Assembly: GCA_002749535.1 (NCBI GenBank)
Contig: MZZL01000041.1
Location: 93,058 to 157,057, forward strand
Length of the DNA: 64,000 nt
Origin: Apophysomyces variabilis
Taxonomy: Eukaryota; Mucoromycota; Mucoromycetes; Mucorales; Mucoraceae
Direction: 5' to 3'
In this document: in pieces, positions 47,161 to 58,880 of the stretch
Layout: each line of letters opens with the position of its first letter
Numbering within the stretch: the stretch's first letter is position 1
Program-made: the position numbers and the translations under genes
Notes under the pieces: model-generated
The model's database searches: none
What the model was told of the DNA's origin: nothing
What the model saw: the letters and a program-made list of their open reading frames with translations, nothing else

Positions 47161-49347
47161 TTAACAGACATGGCTGTCACTGCTATTTCGTTCACTTGAA
47201 TAGTACGTAGAGACGTTATGCTGTTCATTGTCATTACCGGCATGGTAATGGCTGTTTCTCTCGTCATCCATTCGGCGCCCTTGCAGCAGCTGCTGTTGTT
47301 GTATTATTTTTTCTTTCCGTCGACCACTTTCTGTCCTTCGGAGCTCGTCCTCTGCAAAGTACTGCGTAGGTTCTTCCGTGAAGACAACCGATTTATGACT
47401 TTTCGCTACCGAGGATGAGCGTGAACTACGACTGCTGCCACTGCTGCCACTCCCCTCCTCCATAGTGACGGAGCAAGCAGAATGGCAGTCGGCAGAGGTA
47501 GCCGACCCATTCGATAGCCACGACTGATGGCTTTCTTTGATATCCTCGGGTAAATTGTCGCCAACGGCATAGGGAATAGACGATAACCTTCGGTTGTGAT
47601 TAATGGACGACGAATGGGTATCGGAAGTCGGCGATTGGATAAGGAGGGATCGCCTTTTGGCGCGGTACTGAGACGGCCGCATCGGTTGTTGTTGTTGTTG
47701 TTGTTGTTGTTGCTGATGTTGTGGTTGGTAATAATTCTTCTCATATTTGGGAGGGAGTGAACGTGTACGGTATGGGCTACGCTGTTCTTCATAGCGTTGG
47801 CTATTGGAGAGGAGATCGGTTGTCGACATGGAGGAAGCAGTGTGAGGGGTCGGGGAGGATATCGTTGTGCAATCAAGGGAATCAAGTCGTAAGTAATCGT
47901 ACTGATCCGAGGTTTGGGTATTTTTGTAGATCGTGCAGAGAACAAACACATAGCATGTCCATAGAAATGTTGCAGCCATGCTGACGTTCACATATGTTGC
48001 TGGATCTTCAATGTAATATCGAACATGGCGTATCCATCCAACATATCCTCCCAAAAACAAAATTCCAGCAGCCATGGCCATAAGGGAAGCCAAAAATCCA
48101 CATACCATTGTAATCGAGAGAAAAATGGACTGATGGTTACAAGTCGTTGATGCTGATGATGTTTGACCTGTCAACCGTTCATACGCTGACCGATGGTGGT
48201 AATGGATGCTTTCTCGTCTCTGCAGCTCATCTTCTTCCTCAACAAAGTCTCCTATTCCGTAGCCAGATGATCGATAGCTGAACATGGAAGGACGGAAAAT
48301 GATTTGCATGACACGTGCGATGGCGCCAATGATCATCATATAGCCTAATGTATTGTGTACTTGAGCAATGTATTGGTCATCTTGTGTAAAGCCAACAATG
48401 ATAGCTGAAAGTACGGAGAAGGTTTTTAGCTTACACTGGGAAGCACTCCAGAACGTTCATATAGGTTACCTTTCCCAGTCAGACAAATAATGATGGCATT
48501 GACTATGTTCCGTTCCTTGATGACCAGCATCCAGGTTTGCACGCTTATACAAATCGAAAGTAAACCACCAGGAAACCAAAGTAGACCCAAGTTGAAAGCA
48601 CGCCAATTAGTGCCTAATATGGGTGTATCTATATTATCCAAGAACATGAGGACTTTATCTGCACAGATGTTTGGCTACTTTTTTTTTTTTTTGCAGAATC
48701 CTTCACTGTCTTAGCGCTTTACCTGGCATGAATAGACTAAGTAGTCCACATAGCGTTATGATTAACGCTTCACAGTATTCTGGCGTATAGGCTTTTGGTA
48801 TTTGCAGGATACCCAATAAATGAGTGATCGCCACTGTGCCATATGCTAGAAAACCACTTCCCATAGCAAGCGGCATGATCGCCTGGGTATAACTTTCGAA
48901 ACTTTCTGAAAACGAGAGGGCAGCTACCAACAGGTAGGTATAAGCAAGTAAAAGCCCCACCCAGGCCAAGAACAGATGCATTCTTGGAGGCACGTGCGCG
49001 AGCCAAGCTGGGAAAGGTATTCGTTTTGAAAGTTCTGTTTTGGATAGTCCTAAAAGGGCTTGCGCAAGAAGCAGTAATAGTAGCAGATGACCGACAATGA
49101 GTAGGAAAGTGTTAGGACTCGAGGATTGCACAGAACTGATCCATCCCGTGACGAAGCCAACGATGGCAAAAACGAAGCCTGTTGCTAAGGTGATGAAATG
49201 AGATGTCCGACGTCGGCGAACGCCCTGGATTATTGCAAAGGGATAGCAGCCGAGAAAGGCCATAACCATGGAAGTTAGGTGAATGATGACTGCGGGTTGT
49301 CGAAACGGGGCATGGACAGAGAAAGGTTGTGCGGACAAAGAGTCCAT
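47161..49347 (-). CDS. Ytp1-like multi-pass membrane protein
   Basis: Membrane protein of the fungal Ytp1 class, distantly related to cytochrome b561; function poorly known. Three exons in phase: 48723-49347, 48470-48658 and 47161-48404, giving 685 residues. Exon 1 encodes several hydrophobic helices with conserved-looking text: IIHLTSMVMAFLGCYPFAII, FITLATGFVFAIVGFVTGWI, MHLFLAWVGLLLAYTYLLVA. Exon 2 continues with FNLGLLWFPGGLLSICISVQ. Exon 3 opens with GFTQDDQYIAQVHNTLGYMM (His in a membrane helix, as in b561-type proteins), two more helices near IFLSITMVCGFLASLMAMAA and FLWTCYVFVLC, then a long polar cytosolic tail with a Gln run and Ser-rich segments. Heme binding is plausible from the His residues but not shown. 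Ends tail-to-tail with the binding-protein gene. Confidence 0.72.
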
Positions 49348-50308
49348 GATAGGACGGGTTGGGGTGTATGAAAAGTTAGCTCTTTTTTTTTCCCCTTGTT
49401 ACTGAGACTTTTCGTTTAGCTCTCCGCTTTTGTCCAAAAGGAACAAAGCCCAAACTAACCAGTTCTTATTTATCTCACCCGATATTTCACAAAAAATCGG
49501 CTTTATCGGGAAGCGTATTTTTTTGATAATTTAGGGAAACAAAAAAAAGCGGTTCCGAAATACTAGGTTTCTTTTTTAATTTTTCATTGTTTTTCCCTTA
49601 AGCCCCCCCTTAGATGCATAAGAGGTTTATTGGTATGACACTACAGCAAAAAGAGAGGTATGAAATAACCTTCACGTGCTTACATCGCCTAACCAGTAAG
49701 AAAAAACTATCCCTGTTACATATTCCCCATGGTATCCATTGGCAAAGCTTGGCTAGATAGAATACGCATGATTTGAGTGATCAAAGGAGATAGCTCGAGA
49801 TTAATGTCGCGCCACTTAGCAATAAGAGAAGGAAAAAAAATACTTCTGTCAATGCAACTGTTTGGAATGACACAAAGACTTTTTTTTATCTACTGGGCAA
49901 AACGAACATGCTGTGCATTTTGCCTCGTCCATCAAAACACGTCATACGCTCTTTACCTTTCCCAGAAATGAATTGTCATATTATTCGCTATGTCAGATAT
50001 GAGTATGCATATTCATTCAGTATGTACTAGTAGTACATAGTGCAGCAGAGCCAGTCGTGTTAATCAGAGTATGCGCCCGCTAGTCTCACGTCTCATCACT
50101 GCAGAAAAAAAAAAGAAACAAAGATCTTCAAATTTTATTTAAACTAGATCCAACAGCTGGAGATTGACATCGATCTGTCACTGTGAGACGGAATCTTCTT
50201 TTTGAATTACAGATGTCAACCCACGCGGAAAAGAAACAAGAAAAATTCATCAAAAACAATAGAACTTTAGCTTTCTCTTTCTATATAGTCGTGCAATTTT
50301 TATTAAGT
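49348..50308. other. Intergenic region
   Basis: No gene seen; T-rich stretches just upstream of the Ytp1-like gene and short unconnected frames. Confidence 0.5.
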
Positions 50309-51360
50309 TTAACCAATGATAAGCTTGTCATCCTGGAAAGTGTATTCTACAATTGTTCATTGTTATTAAAAGAAAGAATTATCAGATGAAGCACAAAATG
50401 ACAACAGGATAAACTTACCAGGGATCTCGAGGTTAAGGGGTGCGGGACCCTTTCGGATACGACCCGAGATATCGTAGTGAGAACCGTGGCAGGGGCAGTA
50501 CCATCCACCGTAATCACCAGCTTCACCGATAGGGACACAACCCCTATGAATGGCAGGAATTAAGTATACAGCACAATGATACATTTCGTTCTCTTTTTCC
50601 ATTGCCGCTTACAAATGAGTGCAGACACCCAACATGACAAGCCATTCAGGTTTCTTGGCACGCTCGGAGTCCAGTTGAGGGTCACGAAGTTCCTGCACGT
50701 TCACAGTGTTGGCTTCGGCGATCTCGTCGGCAGTACGGTGACGAATGAAGACGGGCTTGCCTCTCCACTTGATCGTAACGTTCTTACCCTCAGGAATAGA
50801 AGCCAAATCAACTTCCGCCTTGGCAAGAGCCAACACATCAGCAGAAGCTGACATGTTAGCCAAGAAATCGCTGACCGTGGCTTGAGCGCCAGCAGCAGTA
50901 ACCAAACCCGTGGTGCCAACCATCATATAGGCGAATGCACGGCTCGTCTCACCGCCTGTGTTTTGCTTTTTGTACTTGGAGAAATCAGGCACAGTCGTTG
51001 TATGGTTGAGACGCTTCTGGAAGCTGTTGATAGGTGCCACTAAATAAAGCATCGTTTGTTAGTGACATGGACTGCATGGACGTAAAGAAACCAAATTCTT
51101 CTTTGGCATCGTATCCAGAAAAATGTTTGTTTTCGTTTCCTTTTACCATTGACGGAGGATCGGCTAACCAGACCGCCAGCGGATCGCTGCTGATTCGAGA
51201 CACCAAACAAGGTGGGTGCTGAGGAAGTCTGGTGATGTTCGTCCTCGGAAGAGCTAGACGAAACATGGAACACTTGTCTCAAAGCGGTTCCAGAGGCAGG
51301 CACATTGGTATAGGATCGATTGGCGAGCGAACGCGCAAATGTACGCGACAAAGAAGCCAT
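50309..51360 (-). CDS. RIP1: Cytochrome bc1 complex Rieske iron-sulfur subunit
   Basis: Carries the 2Fe-2S cluster that takes electrons from ubiquinol in mitochondrial complex III. Four exons in phase: 51147-51360, 50613-51039, 50419-50543 and 50309-50346, giving 267 residues. An Arg/Ser-rich leader ([17 protein letters not shown]) is a mitochondrial targeting sequence. The single membrane anchor is [20 protein letters not shown], followed by the flexible hinge region [15 protein letters not shown]. Cluster ligands are in CTHLGC and CPCHGSHY, both complete, followed by [14 protein letters not shown] and the C-terminal DDKLIIG. Intron 2 splits the first cluster box inside the Leu codon of CTHL. 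The start is the ATG at 51360; the longer frame upstream is not needed. Confidence 0.97.
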
Positions 51361-51977
51361 GGGCAACGAGAGAGGGGGGAGTTGAATAAATTGAAGAAAA
51401 CGGAAAGAATAGATGGCTGATATATTTTGGTCGTGACGAGCCACCCCCGGGGTTCCGCATCGTACACAGCAAAAATGACGTATATCAGCTGGATACTAGG
51501 AAACGGTTGGCCATGGCATCTTAAACCATGATTACGTGCACACCACTAACGAAACTCCAAGAATCCGTCCAGCAACTGTAGTAGGCTTCTATGGTTTGGG
51601 CACCTTACATGACGTGATGATCTGCATATGCAACGGAATAAACTATAGATATCGGACCCTTCGGCGTAATGTTTCCTTGCTACTCTATAGTTTGCACGCG
51701 GCTACTGGATTCTTTCAGTAACGCTCTCTCGATCCCAGAATATGTCTTATGGCAAGTCGAAGAGGGTCCATCGGAAATAAGAAAGCTCTTTAGTGACATA
51801 TTAACGGCACAGAGTATGTCGCTTGTATAATTAGACCCTGCCTTTATAGTACACAAATAATATCTTTCCTCTACCGAAAGATAGGTTGACGATGATCATC
51901 AGGTTTTGGGGGAACTGAAACTGTGTTTTTAATTATTTTCCATCAAATAAATACGAGGTATTGTAGTCATGGGAAAA
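51361..51977. other. Intergenic region between Rieske and nitrilase-like genes
   Basis: No gene; promoter of the Rieske gene is expected at the low-coordinate end. Confidence 0.45.
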
Positions 51978-53969
51978 TTAAATGGACAATTGACCTTGGC
52001 GCTTTCCCTTGTATTCCTTCCATGCCAAATAGCCTGTGGCAAGAATACTAGCAACAAGACAGGAATACCCAAAGGTGTCGCCAATGTATGCATATAAGGT
52101 GACTCTGTGCTTCTGCAATGGTAGGTAGAAAAGGCGAATCTCATCATAGATCGTCGGATTCTTCTGAGTGAAAATGCCATTGGCGGTTGGCTCAAAGACA
52201 CCGGACATGCCCTCAGTGACACATCGGAACAACGTGAAACCATTCTCAACCGCTCGCAAAGCATTGCCTTGAGTATGATAAGTACCCATGGGCCCTACGA
52301 CATCATTTGTGAGAGTCGCTCGAAACATACAAAAACAAACGTACCCCAGGTTTGCGAAGCCTGTAACATCAAATCCACGCCATTTTGACCTGCTTGCCAA
52401 ATGAATTGCGGGAAGTTATAATCGAAACAGATAGCAAGGCCAACTCTGCCAAATTCTTCGGTGTCGACGTACTGAACAATAGGTTCTCCTGGAGGTTGAA
52501 GTTCCTATCAACGAAGGACTTTTAGACGACAACCCAAAAACCGAAAGGACAAAAAGAGGAAAAGAAAAGGATAAAGGAAACTTACGACGATGGGGACGGG
52601 ATGGGCCTTGTTGTAGTCAATCAATATTTCACCTTTAGGAGAAACCAGGATAAGTTTGTTCTCCAAAGGAGGATTGTTATATGTGCCATAAGCAGCAGCC
52701 AGATAAACGTTGTTTCTGGTAGCAAATTGTTTGGATAATGCACGGAAACGAGTCTCGTCCTCTTCATCCGCTGTGAACGCTGTGAGCTCAGACCACAAAA
52801 CGATGCGAGCACCCTTTTGAACCAATTCTGTGGATCGGTTAAACCAGTATGTGTAATTCTGGATAGGTTGACTAGCAGTCTGGCCAGCCAAACAACCGAC
52901 AGGAACAGAAGGTGGGACGTAGTCCTTATAAGACTCTTGGAACATAGAGTCCTTATGAATATTGACTTGAGCGCCACCATACGTCAAGACAAGAGCCATC
53001 AAGAGGCCATACAGTACGAAAGGATGCTTAGCGAGCGACAGGTACAAGGAGCAGGGCCATTTTGCTCGTCGAGATACCGTATTCGCGTTGTTTTCTTCTT
53101 CTTCTTCTTCTTCTTGCGCCTCCCATTCTGCGGAAGATTTAACAAACAATTCTGGCAAAGTCCATAACTCCAATAACGTTGTGCCAAACAAAGCCATGAG
53201 AAAATCGATGGCTGGTCGTCCTGCCAGCGAGGCAATTTGGATCAAGTCAGACCAACCCATCGCTGAGCTGGAATAAGTCCCGTAGTCTCCAACCAGTAAG
53301 CCTGTCAGTAACCACAGGCCGGTCCACATAGCTGGAAAGACGAGAACACGAGACACGACACATCCTGATCGAACTGCCAAGCGATCTGCAGCTGTGGTTG
53401 CAATGAGAATCAGATTGAAGAAGAATGCTCCAGCTAAAAAAAAATACACACGAGTAAGAAAAGAACATTGTGCGATCCATGGGCTCCCATTACCAAAGAC
53501 TATATGCACGTATTGGAACTTTGACGTTGTTCGATCGACCGTCAGCAGGCCGAGGTAAGCGATTGCCAAAGCGATAGAGGTGGTTACATAGGCGATACCA
53601 ATGTTTCTGCAATGTTGGCGGGTATAAGAGAGCAATGTTGGTACTATAAACCAAGTAAAAATGGGTATGACATGGTAACCGACGCCAAAGAGACTGCTCA
53701 GGGATTAAGTTTGTTTGCTGCATTTTGTTGTATCTGACTGGCTGGGCTTACTTTAATACAAACAGAGACACAGCATAAGCTGCATGCGTCAAGAAGTCTT
53801 CTTTCACGAACTTTTGAAGATTCATGAGTGACAAAGGGAAAAGAAAGAAAACCGGAGAGCCGGGGCAAGGTTGAACAGGACGATATATAGTCCCAATGCG
53901 GGGAAAAAATGCCGACTCCGCTGCTCGCATAAGAACAATGTATGCAAATAGGCCAAAAGAAATTCCCAT
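51978..53969 (-). CDS. Apolipoprotein N-acyltransferase-like (nitrilase superfamily) membrane protein
   Basis: Likely an acyltransferase or amidase of the carbon-nitrogen hydrolase superfamily with the Lnt layout. Five exons in phase: 53752-53969, 53494-53693, 52586-53433, 52345-52504 and 51978-52294, giving 580 residues. The N-terminal 270 residues contain about six hydrophobic helices (FGLFAYIVLMRAA, TSIALAIAYLGLL, FFFNLILIATTAA, LWLLTGLLVG). The catalytic domain follows with the Glu-Lys-Cys triad: Glu in IVLWSELTAF, Lys in LIDYNKAHPVP and Cys in GLAICFDYNFP. A final hydrophobic helix is near TFGYSCLVASILATGYLAW, again as in bacterial Lnt. The third intron-like segment (53434-53493, 60 bp) is a multiple of three and could be retained without changing frame. 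Fungi lack bacterial-type lipoproteins, so the substrate is unknown. Confidence 0.85.
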
Positions 53970-56900
53970 GGACCAATGCCAAATGATTTCAAGACAACAG
54001 ATAGATGAAGCCTTTCTTTGCTGTACTCAAATGTATTCCTTATAGAATCAATTGTTATTGTATGCTCATGTTATACTAAACAACAACAGCCCTAGCAGGA
54101 AACAGTGACTCTCCGCTACTGCTCATGTTTTGCTTTATGGGCCCCAATGGCCCCAATGCTCCAATGGTCATAGCGGGCACGTCCTTTATCTCTCACCCAC
54201 TTCGGAGAGTTAAAAGGCGAACAATTTTAGGAGTAATTGAACTTACCAATCCTGAATAAACACAGATTTGGCGTCGCCATCTTACTAAGGTGTGTAAAAT
54301 AAGTCAGCCGATGCTCACCATACAATAGTGATAAGGTTGTTTTGTCTTTCTTAGCATGTGTCTTTAATTTAATATCCAACATGAGGCAAATGTTGATTAT
54401 TGGTAACCTTATAAAATATAATAGGCGTTAAAGGGTCGATTTAGCAGAACCTCCTATTCATAAATTTATGTCTCGCAGCATTATCATTCTATACTTTAAC
54501 GTGTACTTTTTGTCCACGTAGTTAATTAGATTCGTTCATGTCCTTCTCTCTAATGAACCTTTGTTCATATGAATAAATGAATGGCGGTATTTAGGTTCAT
54601 CATCCGACTATTGCCTCACTATATCTAATGGCTATGCTACACTTTAGCAAAATAATGGTTATCCTAACATTCGTATATAATCCATGAATGGGGTCTCATT
54701 TCATAAGCATGTTTACACTGATTTCATGCACAGAAAACTGCTTGAGCGCTGGCCAAACTTTTTTTCCTTCGTGACCGAACACGCGGACAGCCTGGCCATA
54801 AGAGCAATTTTTCGGTGCTTTTGCCCGCACCCCTCAACAAATAGAGAGATACTATCTCGAGATAACGGCGCTATAGTTTAGCCATGTTAATTCCCTCCAT
54901 GTGAACCGCTGTTATATTCCTTCCAGCTACTATCTACCATAGTTATATCTGCTTCTATATGTAAATTCTTACGAGCACGTAGTCTTACGTTGTTTGATAG
55001 TTTGTTTTCAAAAGTTGTGCCAAAGGAGAAAACCTACTTTCCGTTCACCGGCTTCAAACGTGGGCGACAAGTCCGAAAAACGAACAGATGTCCACTCCTG
55101 TGTTACCTCAGGCCATTTTAGCCACTGCGTATTTTAGCCCATGTTGTCAAAAGAAAAACCTATCTTATATGGAAGGCTTCTCTCTGTTGATGATCTTTTA
55201 CTATTAAAGCAACATTAAAATTAACGAAGGCAAATTGCCCAGCTTCCTCAATTAAATCTCAGAGGATGCAACATAAATAAACCGAATGTCGCAGGTTTAT
55301 AGAGATCGGTATAAACCTTCCATGATTCGCAGACGTCAGAAGCATCTAGCCAAATTCATTTGAGGGCAAATATAGCAAATATGGCAACTATGCAGTGTGT
55401 TCTTTGACAATGAGCCTGCAAAGAAATTATCCTTAAAGTTAATACTCTCATGGGCAATGTATACTATTTTCCAGACCATGCCAATAAAACAGGAAAGCAG
55501 CTAATGACATGGTAGCACTATGAACTCACATAATGAAAATTTTAAGCTAGATTTTTTTGCTTCGTTAATTTTATTCATAAGGATACATTAGCTGACTAGT
55601 TATGGTTGGTCGCAGATTATAGTTTTGTGGATGACATAGTTATACCGCGGATACAGCGAGAATAGTGTAGTCCGGTTTCTCCTCGTATGCGTACCAAAGG
55701 TCCGATACATTGTCTCGTTGGCATCATCGTTCTCAACCGATGCTCATGCACATTAACTAGAAATGGCTTGGCGACGGCCCGCAAGTCGTACGCTCTCAGC
55801 GGAGATTGTACACTGTGGTACAGAGAAATGGATAGCATAAGGAGAGCGTTACAAAAGCGCTATCCACTTCATTTCTATAAACTTTTAAGCTAAACTACTC
55901 AAAACTATGCAATTGCATATTGAAAGTGCAGATCCCTGCTCTCTAATTACGGGTTTTTACATTCAGAATAGGAAATAACATTAACGTCAGACTATAATAG
56001 TAGAGATATTATTGCACCCCAGTCAAATGTCATGAGTATATTCGGATCGCCCTCATACTTTGTTAGAACCCCTTCCCTTCGTAACTTGTCCACTGAACTA
56101 TTTTTTTTGGGGGGGGGGTTATGATACAATCTGAAACCATGATACCGTATCTTCTTAATCGCACAACGGCTTTGTCAATGACTACATTTTGCTGTTTTAG
56201 ATCCTGAATGCCAGCTATGCTTGTCGTTCTCTGTCTCCGCTGAAGTGCACAATTGACTTATTGAATGCATATTTTCTTTTTCTTACTTTCCCGTATTTAC
56301 CAACGGTTAGTCTTTTGCTTAATTTCATCATGCGGGTTTCCAAGAAAGGGTAACCTCGTATAATGAAATTTTCGGTGAATTACTGCAGTTTATCTCATTT
56401 GATGCCGAAGTCACTTGCGCGTCAATGGGTCTAGAGCAGCCTGAAAAATCTATAGTAATTGAGCACGACGACAAAAAGATACACTTTTCTGCTTTTGGCG
56501 TGTTGCACAGAGGAAAAGAGTAGCGAAAGAGAAAAAGGAAACAAGGCTAACACAATACTACTGGTTCATTTTGTATCCATTAGATCAAATAGAGCTGCTA
56601 TGCTTTCTTTATCACCATCGCATGGATTGCTGTTCTTTTCGATGGGGTATCCTATTGAAGGAGAAAGAGCGGTATGAAAGTCTCGTGTCTTTGGTCACCG
56701 GCTCTCCCCACGGCTTCGTGTTTTGTCCTACAACGCAGTGAACGAGCCCTTGCTTCTAGCTCACGTGCCTTCTGTTTTTGTCTGTGCTGTTCATGCAAAG
56801 TGTTTCGCTTATCGTGATCGCCCACTGTACACCATACTGTGGAACCCTCTTGAAACATTTACCAAATTAAGCTGTTGTTAGCAATTGGGCATTTGACATT

Positions 56901-57770
56901 AACTGTCGTTCGAAATTGATGTAGAAAGAATGATCGGATACACAAATTTCTGCGTGTCTTAGGTTCTTTCGTTCACGGGCACAGAAAATGGGTATTTTTG
57001 GTACGGACAAACGGAGTTTGGTAATCGCTTTGTGCTACCATCAGGGTCCGCGGCACTTTCACCCTGTTGGTCTTTTTAAGCAAGATAAAGCACAAGTGAA
57101 TTAGGACGACGTTATGAACAGAAGGTACTCTAAAAAATTCTGCAGGCTCTAATACGTTACTTGTTCAAGTGCATATTTTCAGTTATCAGGAAGTGGAGTG
57201 ATCCTGCCACGTGGTCGGAGGGGATCTTTTTAACAAAATATAGTGGGATCGACAGGAAAATAGAATATAATCGGAAGATCAGCAAATTGCATGACTATGA
57301 TTGACTGGCTATTAAATCAAAAGAACAGGGGGGGGTTTTCTTTTGGTTCTCATGAAAAAGTAAAAGAGTGAGATCAGTCCTTCCTGCCTGTTTCTTATTA
57401 TACAGGCCATGACATTCTCCCTTTTTCCGATTTCCCTTATCGTATAGACAATAGTCAAAGAAACAAAAAGTGATTTTCGTCGCACAAATGGTACACTCGT
57501 GTCGATGAACCTGATTAAGATTGAAAATAAATCCAAGACAGCGTAGGGTTATTTGTTTCTTTTGTATGACGACGATAATTTTTTTTTTTGGGATCGTGGT
57601 AATCATCCGACTCCCCGCTAACCACGAGAAGGATGACTTTTTGGGATTGGTGGCGGCCTTGTTGGAAGTTTAAAAATATCTTCTGCTCTTTTTTAAAATG
57701 ACCCTTCTTTTCCTCTATTCAACAGTTCCCTTTTGTCTTTTTCCCACTCTTTCTCCGTTCCTTTAAACCT
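53970..57770. other. Long gene-poor region
   Basis: About 3.8 kb without a supported gene. Includes a triple GGCCCCAAT-like repeat near 54138-54170 and a T/G homopolymer junction at 56101-56119. Frames on both strands stay under 105 codons and share no family motif. The last part is the likely promoter and leader of the C2H2 gene. Confidence 0.5.
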
Positions 57771-58880
57771 ATGCAAGCCGAAAAACCAAAACTTCCTTCC
57801 ATCAAGTTCATGCTTGAAGGTGTGACAGCAGCAACAGCTGGCGATGAACAAGGTGACAAGAAACAGCAACAGCAACAACAGCAACAACAACAACAACAAC
57901 AACGTGGCCATAGACGCCATACCTCGGATCAATACACTCTCTTCACGCCATACGAACTGTCTCCTAAACGACCCGTTGCCATGCATCCCCATGTTGAACC
58001 AAGTAACACTAATATGGCCGTTGCTGGTCTACCACATCACATGCAAAACCTCTCTCTTTCCTCAACAACTCCCCAGCCTGCACCCGTCGAGCCAAATCTG
58101 ACCACAGATGTGTGCCCCGCCGGTCTATCGCCGTTTTTCCACTTAGCTCAGCATCATCGTCCTGGTTCGATGCTTCTAAACCATCGATCCCCTCGAAACA
58201 TGCACTCGCGATCCTTCTCTGACTACACTCACCCCTACACGCATCATCATCATCATCATCACCCTCATCATCCCCCTTCTTCCCGTACTCCTAGTAATAA
58301 CACCAATTCCACAAGCGGTAGTGCTTATTTGGCCCCGATCACCATTCATCGTCGAGCGGTGTCAACCAATACTCTCGACTTGATTCTCCAACCAACGATG
58401 CAGCGGCCACTGGACCAGGTGAACGCCCCACCCTCTTTGTACGCTTCCTCTTCGACCTCGACCGCCACGACAAGCGCACCCTATAGTCCCACGATTGCCC
58501 CAGTGTCACCCACTACAGAGGAATACCCATCCGATGACTATTCCGGGTCGGAGAAAACTCGGTCCCCTTCTCCCCAACAAGACCAGCATTCTCCAAACAA
58601 CAAATACCATTGTCCTTACTGTAACAAGGGCTTTTCCAGACCCTCCTCTCTGCGTATACATACTTATTCCCATACGGGTGAAAAGCCTTTCGAATGCCCT
58701 GAGGAAGGTTGTTACCGCAAGTTCAGTGTCCAGAGTAACATGCGTCGCCACCTTAGAGTCCATCGTATGGGTAGGGCCCTGAAACGATCTTCTAATAACG
58801 CTGCCGATCGATCGACCCACAAACCAATCGCTGCAAAACCCGACTGGGCTGGTGTGAAGCAACCATCATCATCAACATAG
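57771..58880 (+). CDS. C2H2 zinc-finger transcription factor with poly-Gln and poly-His
   Basis: Intronless, 369 residues. After a short N-terminal motif KLPSIKFMLEGV there is a Gln run (about residues 32-45) and later a His run (about residues 155-165), both typical of low-complexity regions in regulators. Two C2H2 fingers occupy about residues 280-333: CPYCNKGFSRPSSLRIH then TYSH, linker TGEKPFE, and CPEEGCYRKFSVQSNMRRHL with RVH. The spacings are C-X2-C-X12-H-X3-H and C-X4-C-X12-H-X3-H. The TGEKP linker marks true DNA-binding fingers. Targets are unknown. The finger pair resembles a class expanded in Mucoromycota. Confidence 0.85.
   Translation: MQAEKPKLPSIKFMLEGVTAATAGDEQGDKKQQQQQQQQQQQQQRGHRRHTSDQYTLFTPYELSPKRPVAMHPHVEPSNTNMAVAGLPHHMQNLSLSSTTPQPAPVEPNLTTDVCPAGLSPFFHLAQHHRPGSMLLNHRSPRNMHSRSFSDYTHPYTHHHHHHHPHHPPSSRTPSNNTNSTSGSAYLAPITIHRRAVSTNTLDLILQPTMQRPLDQVNAPPSLYASSSTSTATTSAPYSPTIAPVSPTTEEYPSDDYSGSEKTRSPSPQQDQHSPNNKYHCPYCNKGFSRPSSLRIHTYSHTGEKPFECPEEGCYRKFSVQSNMRRHLRVHRMGRALKRSSNNAADRSTHKPIAAKPDWAGVKQPSSST

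Noticed and set aside
47406..47951. 181-codon minus frame with an Asn run
   Set aside because: It is an out-of-frame reading of the Ytp1-like exon; the Asn run mirrors the Gln run of the true frame.
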